From positions 7,070,501-7,134,500 of the forward strand of contig AP031353.1 in NCBI GenBank assembly GCA_037833965.1: a DNA stretch of 64,000 bases, written 5' to 3'. The notes beneath the pieces are model-generated. The model saw only the letters and a list, made by a program, of their open reading frames with translations. It was not told the origin of the DNA and did not search any database. The translations under genes and the position numbers were made by a program. Positions within the stretch are counted from its first letter, which is position 1. Each line of letters starts with the position of its first letter. Of the stretch, positions 12,463 through 26,100 are shown in pieces. The DNA is from Marchantia polymorpha subsp. ruderalis. Its lineage: Eukaryota; Streptophyta; Marchantiopsida; Marchantiales; Marchantiaceae.

Positions 12463-15400
12463 CTTCTCACCGCCTCAAAATCAAATTTGACAGTCTAGAC
12501 TCGCGGGTATGCAGCAAATCGTCTCAGCTCTAGCTCTTCTCTGCAGATTGAATGAGTATTGTGTAAAATGATCGGTTCTGAACTGAACGCATCTCGTCTC
12601 TTTGCCTCTGTGTTCGCAATCGAGGACCGATTTGTTCGTCGATCGATTGTTCGAGGGATGACACCGCTGCACACGCGTGGCAATTGTCATGAGGCCACCT
12701 GGAGTCCTTCGCTCTTGACAAGTAGATGGGAGCATGAATGCCACATGGCCTCTGCGCACGTCTCCTCACCGACTCTCCCCCCTTCGCTAAACATCAGCAG
12801 TCCCCATACACGATGCTGAATTTAGGCCATTCTCTCGTCTCAATTCTGCACACTTTCATGAAATTTGTGCACAGCCGTGATTATATCTCAACTTGTTGAT
12901 TTCGGTGCCGAAGTTAGGTACTTCATGATTAGTTGGAATCACGCAGTTACAGACGCATGAAGTACATCTCACTTGACAGATCGTATCTTATATTGCGAGC
13001 AGAATGCCTCTAAAACACGAAATGGTAGGATATCATAGATTATACTGCTGAAAAGATACAAATGGGATTCATTGTAATCTTTAATTTAAACATTGTCAAT
13101 GAGAAACACACTTTAAATAAGTTCATGCAATGTAAGTACCAATTCATGATATTTGTTGTTGTGGCCTTCTGTTGTCACGATGCAAGTGAAGCTCACACTA
13201 CTGTAATCATTCAACGCGATGAATATATCTATTTATTAGATATTTTCGAACAGGTGTATCCTTTCTCCTATTATATTCATATTATCAGACTGCTTTGTAT
13301 TACAAATGTCTAACAACTTGTAAAACAAAGTTGAAGACAGATGTTATGTAAGTTCTTACGTTTTCAAAATTGCAAATCATAACACAATTATATCAGAAGA
13401 TCAAAATCTACAGGAACGAATTAAACTATCGAAATAATCAAGGTTGAAGTATCTCTTCATATAAGAAGTATTAAATTTTTTTTAAAACACATTTTTCTAT
13501 CAGCATGATTTTATTACATATAATTTTTTTGTTGCTCATATTCCCTGTGAGCAAGAAAATTTTCTCAAAGCTTAATTGATCAGTTTAGTAAAATATTTTA
13601 TAAAATCATATATGAAAATTGATATAACCAAATTCAATAGAATGATTTATATAATATTGATGAAATTAATAAAAAATTCATAATAAAACAACATGGCTAT
13701 AAAACGTTCGGTATATGAAATGATCTTGAATACTTAGATGCGAAAAAATTTTACTGAAATTTTGTTTGATTGTAGTCAGTTTGCCTCTAATTTGTTAAAC
13801 TGATTAAATAGTTTGTGCAAGCTCCCCAAAAACTAATTAAGGATCCAGTGAAACTCTCTTGTGTTTATGTGAGTGTGCACTCAGAAAAATGAGCCCATTA
13901 TTTTTGTGTTGACCTTGTTGGGTTGCAATGTCTGAGTGATTTTTCTCTTTCAATGAATACGAGAACAAGGTTAGCAAAACTCGAGTTGCCGTATGGGAGA
14001 TTTTCTTCCCGTTGGTTTAAAGAAGATAATTCAGAGTTTTATTAATTGAAAGACTGAAAGTGGGCATATACCCCTTTCAGTCACCGATTGATTTTTCAGA
14101 TTTTCCAACTAGTGAGTGTCCTCGATTGCTGCTAGCACAGAGTGCCAGTACAGGTTGCTCCACTGGGCAGGCTCTGTGACATTTTTGCTAACATAGGATA
14201 CTTAGAAAGATAAAGACTCACATGTGCAAAACTAGATGCATAAGGGAAATTGTACCCTGTCGACAAATTCTGTGAGCGATCAGTCTCTCGTCCTCAACCG
14301 ACAGCAGAACGTGTTGCAACTATGACTTTGAAAAACCCCTGCTCTTCAACTCACTCACATCGGCTCAGCAAAAGTGTGATTCTTTTCCCACGGAATAAAA
14401 TGGTTTGCAAATTATCTCTCGATAGTCCCGATAAACCTGCAGACTCCGCTTGCGATATGATAGTCAACATAACCCAGGGGAGCTGAGCTGGAATGAAAAC
14501 ATCAATGGATGCTCCCATATTCTTCTACCAATAAACTTGGTTTTCACTTGTGGAACAGATAGGTCAAGGAAATCAATTATGAGGGTCATGAATATAGAAA
14601 AATAAACCTGCAGTAAAGATAACTCCTGGCAAGATTTAGCTTTTTGGAAATTCGTGTCTCTTGAGGTTCTATCCAACAGTAAAAGGTCTTAACTTTCAAA
14701 AGTCTTCGATTACATGAGAATCTGTGCTCAACTTTCTGAAGAGGACATTACAACTTTCCGTGAGTGATATCTTTTCGGTCTAATATCGATGGCTTATCCT
14801 GATGATCATTCTCTTGCCTGTCCACGTAATAAATGCGTTAGTCTACTTGCCTGCCTTCTGTTAGTGCACTCAGATGTACTCTCCGCAAAGGCAGTCCATT
14901 AACTTCACGCAATCTATGTCCAACGGCCCGAATGTTGCCATCTATTATTTGGTCGTGAAATTTTTTTCATTGAATCTAGACGGCGCTGTGTACTTCCATT
15001 TTCACAAAAGCTCTTTCAAGGAAAAAGAATGTCTTCACTGTTCGACTTTGTGCAATACTGTCGCGTGCACTTCCTCCACGTACAGGGCACGGGCAGAGTC
15101 TGTTGGGATGAACACTACAATATCACCTCCGGGTATCATCTTGTGCAGTCCATAACCATGTTCATTGTTGTCAATGTTGACTATCTTGATGATAAAAGTA
15201 AACATATTCTTCCACAAAAAAGCTTCCACATTAACCTGTCATTTTGTGATAAATATGAAAACAGTTCGGTGTATTTGGCGCGATTTACAATACATCCGAG
15301 AAACTCATTCGTGTGATCTGTTTGGCAAAGGAGATACTTCGCCGGTGAAGCTCGAACAAAGTAACGCGATCTAAGATGAGGACAATAACTTCACCCCGAC

Positions 15401-15855
15401 ATATCTTCAAATCAATAACTTCGAAAAGATTGCTAAATGGCAAGGACGTAGACAAAGCCTGTTGACTTTGAACTCATCTGATAGGCTGGATCGCTTGGGA
15501 TCTATTGAAAGCCGTGAAGTTGTTGTAGAGTCTCGTGAAACCCCCACAATTGGTTAACTTTGATTATGAGAACAAAATCTTTACATCTCAATCTCAGTCC
15601 ACTGGAAAAAGAAACAGGTCGACTCTTCCTACTTATCTAAAATCTGTGTATTCCAACATTTGTTGGTTGGCCCGGTAATTTGTCAGAAGGGCGTCTCGCA
15701 CTAGACATACAAAACCTCGTCGTCACTGTCCTGTCAAAAAGATTAGAAGTGGCTGCGGGCTTACGACTCATCTTGATAAGACATGGATATTGTACAGAAC
15801 TTGCAGATGAGCTGATGGATACACCAAAACATGTGACTAATGATGAACGGAACAG
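12463..15855. other. Intergenic spacer
   Basis: The part next to 12,463 (to about 12,830) is richer in G/C and is probably the promoter and 5' UTR of the small membrane protein gene. The remainder to 15,855 is mostly AT-rich with many stops. Short minus-strand frames at 14,464-14,676 and 15,035-15,229 have somewhat protein-like composition but no motif and no consistent splice plan. A small hairpin (9-bp arms 14,052-14,060 and 14,074-14,082) is the only clear structure. Confidence 0.55.
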
Positions 15856-18800
15856 CTACAAAATGCTTGTTACACGTTGAATCTCGGCTAGAAGCAAAGC
15901 ATCCCCTTCACAAGCCTCCGTCAAAAAGGCTAATCTTGTCTTCACCTGTTCCTTCGCGTTCCCAGCGTGGTCATTTGCCGTTGCTCCAGAAAGCAGTCGT
16001 ATGAGCATGGCCTGTTAACAAACAGAAGTCGGTCGTTATGTTGCAAAACAAACAATGTAGACCTTCATTCACTTACAGATACACAACGAACGAATCTGGA
16101 AAATTTGCTGCTCCAACTGAATTTTTTTTCTAGAACTGCAATGGAAACAAGAAGATTTCTAGAAGATGGAGTTTTCTTGGAGCAGCAAGTTTGATTTCCA
16201 TCTTCCTTTCCTGAAAAAGCAAGGACTTCAAATGATGGAAGGTCTTCTCTGTGTACACACAATCTACTGGTGAAGATCTTTTGTTATTCTAGATCTTAAT
16301 GATGAATCTGTGAGTATCAAATAAGACAGTGATACTGTAAGTTTTGTATCGAGTAAAGTAGGGAGACGTAAATTCTATATCAATGACAGACATTGGTTTC
16401 AAAATAAAGCTATTTGGCCCAACCAACCTGTCGATCCGATCTCCTCAGAGTGCTCCGCACCAAAGTCCTTGCAAGTTTCTTTTGTGTCAGCAAGTCGTCT
16501 GCAACATCCCTCTTGTCAAAGATGTAACCACCAAGATAATGCAATGCAAGCCTGAAAGGCAAAGAATTCCTGCTGGCCGCCTTATCAAGAGCGCCGGAAG
16601 CCCAAGCAGACAAGAACGCTTCAATCATCTTCAAGTCCGTCTGTGATATGAACAATCATTCCGTACATACAATTAGAAGAATACAAGACGCAAGTCCGTG
16701 CTTCTAGTATGAATAATCAAGGCGATCTTCATGCTCCACATTCTCAACAACCATAGTGCACCTAAACCCTATTTGGCAAGGCCGAAAAGAATGAAAATAA
16801 GAAATCTGTGAAGTAAAGTTATACCTCAGTTGGGCTAAGATATATTGACAACTGGCCACAACATTTACTTAAGGGCGGAAGCAACTCCAGCACCCTTGCA
16901 TCGAACAGAACACGCCAAGTAGCAAGACGGATGATATCCGGAGCTGCAGTTGACAAGTGCAGCGCCACCTGTCTTCCAAAGACAAGGTCCCCATAAGAAG
17001 AGGCAACGAACTGTTCGGCTAGAGTCTCCGCGTAAGTCATATAGCTAGGATCAATAGAACCTTCGAAGTCCAGCTTTCGCTCCTTGTGATCCGGCGTAAT
17101 CCGTTCTGAAGACTGATTCCGATGTGCTTGCAACTGTCCTTGATCTTCTCCATTCGACGTACACCTGTCACCACCATTTGACTCCGGAACTGTACGTAAA
17201 CTTTCCTCGACCTGACGTCCAATAATATCCTGGAGAACCCCAATGATATCCCTAGCAGGAGGCTGAAGAAAAACGTCACCTCCGGTAACAAATACACAAG
17301 AGAGGCTATGAATCTTCCTAACGAGAGGGATAGCCCGTCCTGTGGCCGAAATCCAAAATTCAAGGCCAAGAAATAATGCGAGCCCAGCTGTGATGACATC
17401 TTCAAGCTCTCCGACTGAAGCTCCCGTATCTGTCGTCGTAGCTCGCGTTGTATCTGTGACCAGTGGGCTCAGAAACCAGTGAGACGGAAGAGGAAGCCTT
17501 TGCCCAGCAAACTCTTGCATCAAACTTTCCGGGGTGGTGTCATCACCTTCTGAACTGCCTTCATGTACTGTGGACAATTTAGACTTGAAGGCCCCGTTTG
17601 ATTTACCAGGAATAGCACGATGTTCTCCACCATCTGAAATCTTCTTTTTTTTAGGGGCCAGCCAGAATGTCTGTAAATGCTTTATAAGAATTTTGCTCAT
17701 TTGTTGAGGGTGCAAAGAAGGATGCTCAAGATCATTACCGCCCTGAATACCTTCAGGTTCTCCACCATTCCGACTTCGCAAAAATAATTTTATATTTTCT
17801 AAGAGCAACGACAAACTGTCGGGATGAAAGATGGTAAGTGAGCATCCTGTTCCCAACAAATCCGCATTTGGAGGGGTTGTCAAAGCAGCAACTGCAAGAC
17901 CTGCATTAATTCTCCACAAAGGACCGAAAACCGGCCCGTCATTTTCTGCTCTCGGTGCTACACCGCGTCCCAAAAGCTCATCATCGGAAAAAGTCGAAGT
18001 TCCCTTCACCGAAAGCACAGATATCAATTCCAGGTTCAACCTGGCGCTAGCCTGAGCAAGTATGTAACTTCTGGACCATATGCCACCTAACAAGGAACCC
18101 CAACCAACTCCCACACCTGGGGCAGGTCCCCCTCGAACGCTCATTTCCGCTGTATTGTTCCGCGAAGTCATAACTTTTCCAGTAAGAGAAACCCATCTCC
18201 TTAGTTCTCCCTCGGCCGATACGACTAAACCTTGATCTAATGTTGCGTGCGACGCAAGCTGATCCGTTGATATTGGGACCCCTTTAAGTTTATTTACAGA
18301 GATCAGTTTATCAACCATACTGCTTACCCGCACCAAGGCAAGTTGACAGTTGAGCGCAGCTAGTATGCTCCCTCCTTCCGAGAGGCCGAAGAACACGTGG
18401 TCGAAAAGCGTATGAGGTTTCTCCGTTCCACCGTTAGAATGTTTGGAGTACCCTCCAGCTCTGACGGTATCCAGGAGCCCACACGTGGCCAGAGCCAATC
18501 CCAAGTGTGGAACAAAAGTAGGCAACCAGGGCAATGAACAACTGCTCGTGTTGTTCAAACTACATTCTAGATCCTTCTCTGACACAATCTTCTCACAGAC
18601 GGTCGCGAGAAAATGCAACACAGAACCCAATAGTCCAAGGTATTCCTTAGTCCTCGATGCTAAATTTATCTCCTCTGACAACCGTTCTCGCTTCGCCTGC
18701 ATATATTGCTTGGCAACCGAAAGAACTGCGGAAATCCGGTCAGGTGATAACCATTTCAGAGCCGTGTTCACCATTGTCATTGCAACACTCCAAGACCATT

Positions 18801-21800
18801 TCGTACCACCCAACTGTACTGCGAGAGCATCCGTGGGACTGAGATTATCGTGAAGGATTGGTAGAGTTCTCGCAATCTTCTCAAGCAAAGAGTATGATTC
18901 CATAGCAAGTACGGGGCAGTTGAGTGGACAGAGAATCTCGTCTTCGGACAACGGCAATAGCCATATGCAGAGGGTCGGATAGCAGTCAGTGAAAAAAGAA
19001 AGGCCGATCCGGTAACTGAGACATACTCTCCAGAAACGAAGAATTTCTATAGCATTCGAGCGGAACCCCCTCATATTATCTTGTATACCCAAGGACTCTC
19101 GAGAGGGCTGTTGTAAAAACGGCCTCAATAGAGCTTCCAGCACTCCACATTTCTCAAAGAACATGCAGTTAAATCTACTCGCCTGAGACAAAGCCTGCAT
19201 GTACAACAAGGTCGCATTCATCTGAAAGCTCAGTGAAAGACAATATAGAGGTCAAACGTACATATGACACACTGATGATAAAAAAAAACCGTAAATCATC
19301 TACGGCCATTCTTAATTCTATCACACTGAGCTTAATCACAACATGGGACAAAATCACTGACTGTGGAACAGAACAGGCTTTCACATCCAAACACAGAGCA
19401 GAACATGCTGACATTTATGAAGTGAGATGCGGACCTTCAAAAGACGAACAGCCTTGAGCTGACACGACAAGGATGCCTCGGGAACTTCTCGAGATTGTAG
19501 GAGAAATCGACTTAGAATCGTATCTATAAGCCTCGGACAATTCATAACAGCAGCAGCACCTGCGGGAGAGTGCCTTGCCACGGCAATCAGGACGCACAGC
19601 AAGGCGTCGTCTGGAACAATAAGCTCTTCAACCTGCAAACCTCAGATCAATCAGAACTGAAATCCGATTGAAGTTGAGCAGCAATAAGGGCGAGCGCGCT
19701 ACCATGACAAAGACATATTGAGTTGCAAACAAAGAATTCCACTAAGGCTGAACTTTGTACAAGCAGGAATTACTATTCAGGAACTGGTTCAGTGTATGAT
19801 AGCAAGTATGAATGAGGAAAGTATAAATTCCGAGACAAGTCCTGTAAGTAGTGAGCCCTTCGAATACTTGAAAAACAGACTGAAAGAATACTAATTGCAA
19901 GCACTAAACTACGAGATTTTCATCGTAAAAAACATATCGAAAGAAGCAGTTGACTGCAATGACAGTACAACAACCTCGAAGCAACGCCTACTCAAGTAGG
20001 CATCGAGAGATGTACCTCGAAGGCCAAAAATTCTGAACAAATACAGGAAAGACTCCGTGCACCTGTTTTAAAAAGAACTAACTAGGTGAACAAAGCATGC
20101 AAGGAGCGTCATGGATGTAGGTTCATCACAATCCTGCCAACCAGTACGTGAGATACTGGTTCAACTTGAACGGAATATGGGAGGGAACAATGACGTATTA
20201 TGCTCACATCAAACAATTGAGACTGTAAAATACGCGCCAAGACATTGATTGGAGACAGTCCCGCGCGACTTTGCCAGCGTTATGCCACGCGAGGAGAAAA
20301 GTGAAAGCACTTGACTCTGTGAATGAGGAGACATTTGTATACAACTACCTCGAGTATGTAACGGATGCGTGGCAACAGCCCCATCCGCACAAGACCAGCG
20401 ACGACGTCTTTATTGGCAACATGCCCATCCTCTCCAACTGTATCCTTTCCTTCTTCCTCAACTTGCTCCTGGACAGAGTTCCCTGAGAAAGGGAACATTT
20501 CACTCCTCTTTACATTGTATTTCCAGCGACCACTTCCTATAAAACCTTCATTGTGCTTTGTTTTCAATCGAAATATAGGTGCGGTATAAATAAGATCATC
20601 TCCAGGCCACAGACCCTGTAAAAACAATAAGTACACGAACGGTTATTGTACCCTTCAAGGGCCGATCGAAAACAGAGGTACCATTGAATCTACAGTGCTA
20701 ATGACCCGATATGAAACGAGTAAAGAAGAGACTGACAATGTATTACTTTTCATATTTCGTGCCTCCATTTTTGAAAGCAGTTTACGTAATGAATGAAATT
20801 TGAGTTGCGAAAAACGACGATGTAATTTTCATTCGAATGAATAGAAAAGGTAACACATCAAACCAGAAACCAAAACACAGAGCAAAATAAAACTATATCA
20901 AACGGCCTCCACCACATGTGTAAGTACCATAGACAAGACAAAAGAGAAGATAAGGACCTCAAGGCAATCAAAGTAGCTCTCATTCGAAGCGTAGCTAAAG
21001 AGGGCTTGAATGGCTCTGGCACATGTAGCAACAACTGTAGAGTGCCCATCATCCAGAGCTAACCTGCTCAATTCAAAAACAACATCAAACATATAAATCA
21101 TGTTCAATATCTTTATGAGTTCAAGAATGCTAAAAGATAAATATCTGACTATGTATTATTCTCTTTTGTCTATAACTATACTTACTGGAAATTGAATTTC
21201 ATAAACAGAGCGATTTCTCATGGCTGAGGTGTTCTTGGACTTCATAAATTTTGATCAAGCACAATCTTGAAAGATCGTGATATTGACATATCGTATAATC
21301 CTAAAATGAATATACGACATTGTACGATTTACACGATAAAAACCAAGACCCTTGATTAAGAAGCAGCTAGTATAAACAGCCGCATTGACCTGCACTGAAC
21401 AGCGGCTCACGCTGAAAATTTTAGAGTACTGGGCGCTTGGTCTGGAAATATTCAATAAACATGGTATAAGGGGCTTGGGTATACTTAAATATGTCGATAA
21501 AAGCAGGCAAGCGGCAGTAACGATTCCTCAGCGGTACCAATTCGACAAGAGTTACAAGCACTCAATCATGATGTACTAGCTAGTAGATAGTAAGCGGTGT
21601 ACTTTAAGATAAAGAAACAAGTCGCGTATGACACAAGATTACATCGCGCGATGTAATGAAGGGGACAAAGGACAGGGAAGACTCCGCTATACCTGAAAGT
21701 GGTTCCCTAGATGGATAGAGCATACCATGAGCATAACGCAAGTACACCTAACAAAACTAAATTACAACCTTCCAAAAAATAAAAATATCTATCCAGTACT

Positions 21801-24787
21801 TCAGTAAAGATGATAGCAGCCAAAACTTGAGCGGTTTTGGTAGCAAAGATTTCTTCTATATTGTCCAAATTGAACCGTTCTACTAGAAACTCACAGTTCG
21901 TGATAACTGCCTCCACGGTCTGCTTCAGCGCAAGCAATTAGCATGGAAGCAGACCGCGCTATTCCTTCAGCGCTTCCCAACGAGGCCAGAGAAGTGGAAG
22001 CACTCTCTGGACCACGTAATCTAAGTTTATATTGGGAGTTAAAAAATGTCTTGAATATGTAAATGTATGTACAGCACCTACAAATTTTTGATGCGGCATG
22101 CAAACCTCAGAACGGAAGGAGAGCAATTTCTAAGTCCTAATGAAGACAAAAGCCTGTCAAAGTTGATTTTAAGATTGATTTTAAGCCTGTCAACATTAAG
22201 ATCTCTCGAATGAATGAGGCCGCTTTTAGGAATCCTTAAAATTTTATACAGCGGAGCCAAGTGAGCGGCACAAAGAGGACAGGTCATTCGCTATGATTGA
22301 AGGGATTTGATAGCCCAGAAAGTCCATGCAACAGCTAGTAGGAAAAAAGACAGGAGGCGAAGTGGACCTGAGAGTTAAGACTAGCTCCGCCTCAGGACCC
22401 AGTGCGTAGGCCCACACGGCCTGCCAATCCACAAGCCCTTTTAAATCTGCAAAGGATGTAGGAATTCGCTGCTGATTCTGAAAGCCCACAGTCGCCTTCT
22501 CCAGCACAGCTGAAATAAGTCGAAGAGCAACAGATCGTTGCCCCGGGACCTGCAAAGGCAAAGGTTTAATCACAGGAGGTAAGAAAACACTGAACAAAGC
22601 TCCCAGAGAAATTGGTATTATTTTCTATCTACTGTATCCAGCTAGACCTAAACGATGAGTCCATAGAGCCAGCACTTTTCACTTGCCTCTCTCTCTGCAC
22701 CACGAAATGGTTACGAGGATACGCGCAAAAAGCTCTATCTGCCAAACGAACAAGGGGAATGTGCTCTCCCTCAACTTACCGTGCTTCGTACAAGACCCAA
22801 GGCTTCCTTCAGAGTGTAGCCAGATCCAGCAGGATCGCCCTCAGTTCGTATCATATCGCGCTCGACCGCACTCAAAACATCCTGCTGCTTGTTGACTGCG
22901 GCAGCTTCCGCACCAAAAGCACCAAAGACACAACTGTCGAGATGAGATGAGGGGCCAACGAGAGGGAGGAACCATGGGAAAAGTGGGAGGATGACAACCT
23001 ACAACAGGTTAGAATCCAAAGGAAGTCCGCAACTACTCTGTAGTTACTCAGGCAGCAGCAATCACCTCTCAGCGTGACTTCCCAGTCACTAGTTGGAGGA
23101 GACAGCCACTTACGCTGCGATTGTAAGAAAACGATGGTAGCTATGCAATAACAAACAATAGCTTCAGAACAAACCGGAAGGGCTTGATGCCGCAGTCTCT
23201 GGCTCCTCCTTAGCAGGCTCGAAAAAGACCACTTCGCCATCAATATTGAATCGCATTGTCCTGACAGCCTCGACTCTCAAAGTCCAAAGATCAGACGACG
23301 TGGTTTTCTTCTCAGTATTTGATTCGGGGCTTTCTGCATTATTTCGGTTGTCCCCTGCTGTAACAGATTCGCTAAGCAAGTCGCCTCCATTTGCAGATTC
23401 ACCCTGTAACACTGACGTTTGATTTGTAGGGATGTCTCTCATTCCGTCCACCGATGGGCTCAAAATTTCTGCATCTGAGTGACTTTCAGAGGGGCCCCTA
23501 GACTGCCCCACAGACGCGATGTTCCCATCCGGATTACGTCCTTCCTGTGATCTACTCGCAGCAGATCCTTTCAATTCTGAGACCCGCCTCCTCTCTTTCT
23601 CCAAGCCACGTTTTCTAAGCAGTTCTACCAATTCAGGTCGTAGCTTTTCTGACAACTCAGCTTGGGCTTCCGCAACCTCTGCAGAAGACATTGAAAACAA
23701 CGCTTTCCTGTTCTCCGCATCGATTTCCTTACTAACTGCATCCAACATTCCCATGTTGCTACCTCCTGGACCAGAGCCAGAGACCAGCTGAGATTTCTGT
23801 CCCATCACAATTTCTTGCATCTTCCGAAGTACACTCTGGTCACTACTCTCGTTAACGAAGTCAGACTGCTCAGAGCTGCCACTCGATGTACTAACCGGCT
23901 GCCCCTCGGACTGACTACATGGCAAATCGACAAATTCTCTGCAAATTGCTCCACCTGGTGACTGTCCATTGAATTCCTCATGATCTGTGTGAGACCCCAT
24001 GCTCGTGATTGTCTTCACTTTCTCAGACGAAGCTCCACTATCAAACACTGCCGGCTCCAGTGGCTCCGTCGAGTCCATTTTCAAGGCGAGTTCGGTTTGG
24101 GTAAATGGACGCTCACTTGATATCGATTCAGAGCTTTCTCGGTCAGGTTCAATTGGACAAGCAGCGCTGTCCGAACTCAAAGCATCAGAAGGTGAACTCT
24201 TGTTTTGAGAGATTTCACTCCGATGAGCTTTACGGTTACTTCGCCACTGACTAGCTACCGGCGATGTCCTATCTTTGTTTCTACTCAGTGGTTCGGCGTA
24301 ATCAGCTAAAGCTGTAGCCATCTCGTCCTCTCGATTTTCCTCCATCCTGGATTGCACCGGCATTCTCGACAAAGGGGCCCAGTACTGCAGCCAGGAATCC
24401 GTACCGAGAATTTAGTAACAAATTGTATGAAGGCAAGCTTCGGACTTGAATTCTTCTCAGAGAAACAGTAGCTGAGAAACTCAAATGCCGTAACTTACAA
24501 AAATTAATTCATCACATGAAGTTACAATTGCTCGAAGTTCTGGCGAAACACACAGAAGATCGGACACTTACTGGACCTTCCGAGCGATGCCTGGCGACTG
24601 GGAACGGGGTAACTCTCGGCTGAGGAGCGGACAATTTATCACTACGAGAAGAAGAAGAAAATCCTTTCTCCATAATTCCTCCAATTAAAGTCACTTCGGG
24701 CTTCTTCTCCGGAGGCTCCTCCTCAGGATCGAGATCAGGTGGAGGGCTGGATTGGGAGAGCCGTATGATTTTCGGCTGAGAAGCCAT
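15856..24787 (-). CDS. IYO: MINIYO/RPAP1-type Pol II elongation regulator (10 exons, about 1,700 aa)
   Basis: In Arabidopsis, MINIYO associates with RNA polymerase II, promotes elongation and switches on differentiation after moving into the nucleus. Minus-strand exons: 24787-24572, 24384-23171, 22933-22780, 22549-22368, 21063-20958, 20615-20349, 19632-19435, 19221-16825, 16640-16428, 16011-15856. Exon 1 carries the family N-terminus (LIGGIMEKGF and VTPFPVARHRSEGP). Residues about 289-334 are the RPAP1-N motif (EIDAENRKALFSMSSAEVAE...LLRKRG). Residues about 437-520 cover the RPAP1-C region (VEAVRTMRFNIDGEVV, ERDMIRTEGDPAGSGYTLKEA). Then come VPGQR, WAYALGPEAELVL, LALDDGHSTVV, VAAGLVRMGLLPRI and the 799-codon exon with APGVGVGWGSLLGG, LPLPSHWFLSP, YGDLVFGRQV and ARVLELLPPL. 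The C-terminus is ACEGDALLLAEIQ. All phases agree. Only the exon 2 donor (TTT|gttctg) is weak; a nearby CCG|gtttgt donor would break the frame. The protein is longer than Arabidopsis IYO (about 1,465 aa), partly through a Ser-rich insert in exon 2. Confidence 0.93.
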
Positions 24788-25240
24788 GTTGCGACGACTG
24801 CTCCTTCCTTCACCCTCAGGATGAAAGGATTACCTCTTCCTTCTGAGAGACTCCCTCGGCTGCACTGCAAGGCTGCAGCAGAACAAGAGAGCAGCAACAG
24901 CAAAAGAGTGTAGTGACGAGGTGCGGGGACGGATGAGGAGACCCGAGCAACGTGGATAGGGAGGAATCGATAGAAAAGGAGAATGACAAAACTCAAGTGA
25001 AACAAACTGGGCCCATGGTCTCACTCCCTCATTCGCTCTGCCTGCGTGCCTGCCTGCCCTGCCCTGCCTCTTGGGCAAAGTGTTGGGTCCCCCCCGCTCC
25101 TCTCCTCAGCTTCTTCTTCTCTCCACAGTAGTCTCCAAGTCTGCTCCCAAAACGTTCCTTCCACCCCCTGCCCCCTAAACCCTAGCGCCAAGGCCCAGAC
25201 AGCAGCAGCAGCGGCAGCACTACTCTGTACTCTGTACTAG
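24788..25240 (-). promoter_or_regulatory. MINIYO promoter/5' UTR region with telo-box
   Basis: The 450 bp upstream of the MINIYO ATG are G/C-rich. They contain AAACCCTAG at 25177-25185 (plus-strand orientation), the plant telo-box known from promoters of growth- and translation-related genes. A run of CAGCAGCAGCAG and repeated TCTGTACTCTGTACT follow at about 25,200-25,238. Transcript start sites cannot be placed from sequence alone. Confidence 0.45.
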
Positions 25241-26100
25241 GCCATGTGTGTGACCAAGACTCGCAACGGCCGAAGGAGGCCCCGAGGAAAGGCCACCGAA
25301 GCTCGTGCTTTAGCTCCAGGTCCCGGAGCTCGCAACGCTTCTGTGGCGCACTCCTGCCACGGCCGCCAGCGACCAATCCAGCGTCCCCATTGCCCCCCGC
25401 ACATGTCAGAACTGGCACTGGCGCTCGGGCTGCTGCATGCTGACGATCGCCGTGACGCCCGCCCGTTTGACCGAGGTCGCGGTGGGGCCCGCCTCCGCCC
25501 GCGGCAGCCAAGAGCGACCACGAATGCCCCCCCACACTTCCTGGCCACTCCTTTGCTCCGCGCACAACGGGGCGAATGGCTCCCCGGCTCGCTTTCTTTC
25601 GCTTGCTGCCGCCGTGCCGCCGCTCGTCGTCGTCGGGCTGCATGCGAGCGAGCGAGCGTACATGAACTTGCACCGGGTATACGGGGCCCCTATTCTAGCG
25701 GCGGCTGCTAAGCGCGATGCCTCGCTTCTGTAACGCTCCCGCGCGGCCAGCCCGACCGACCGACCGACCGACCGACAGACAAGACAGACGGACGGAAGGA
25801 CGAAGGGAGCAGCGATTGGGCCGTGGGGTGCAACGGTGGCCGAGGCCACGCGCGGAGGAGCGACCAGCGGGATGATTGGGCCATTCGCTTTCGCTTTCGC
25901 TTTCACTTTCTTTTTCTCTATCCGAGCCACTCCTGCAAATCATTGTCCGCACTTGCGGCCGACCGGTTCCGGAGTGTTTTGTGTTCGACGCCAAGTCTGA
26001 GTCCTGCCGAACTCCGTTTGCTCCTATTCGTTGCCGTCTATTCTCATGTGGGAATTCCGGGAAGGCCACTGTTGTGATGTGTTCCACTGCGTTCCCCTTT
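25241..26100. other. GC-rich stretch upstream of MINIYO, no gene called
   Basis: Frames are open on both strands here simply because the DNA is GC-rich; overlapping 100-170-residue ORFs occur in several frames with low-complexity Arg/Ala/Pro composition. I see no motif or splice plan. Simple repeats occur: GAGC-type at about 25,650 and CCGA at about 25,752-25,775. It may be distal promoter or a CpG-island-like stretch. Confidence 0.5.
25752..25775. repeat. (CCGA)n tetranucleotide microsatellite
   Basis: About six perfect CCGA units occur in a row, followed by degraded ACAG/ACGG units. It lies in the GC-rich stretch about 1 kb upstream of the MINIYO start. Confidence 0.85.

Noticed and set aside
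21707..22103. Minus-strand frames of 76 and 70 residues between MINIYO exons
   Set aside because: MINIYO exons on either side join directly in phase at a conserved site (ELVLTLR|LALDDGH), so this is intron. I found no support for an extra or nested gene.
25182..25930. Overlapping 100-174-residue ORFs on both strands
   Set aside because: Several frames are open at once because of high GC content. Composition is Arg/Ala/Pro filler, with no motif and no splice plan.
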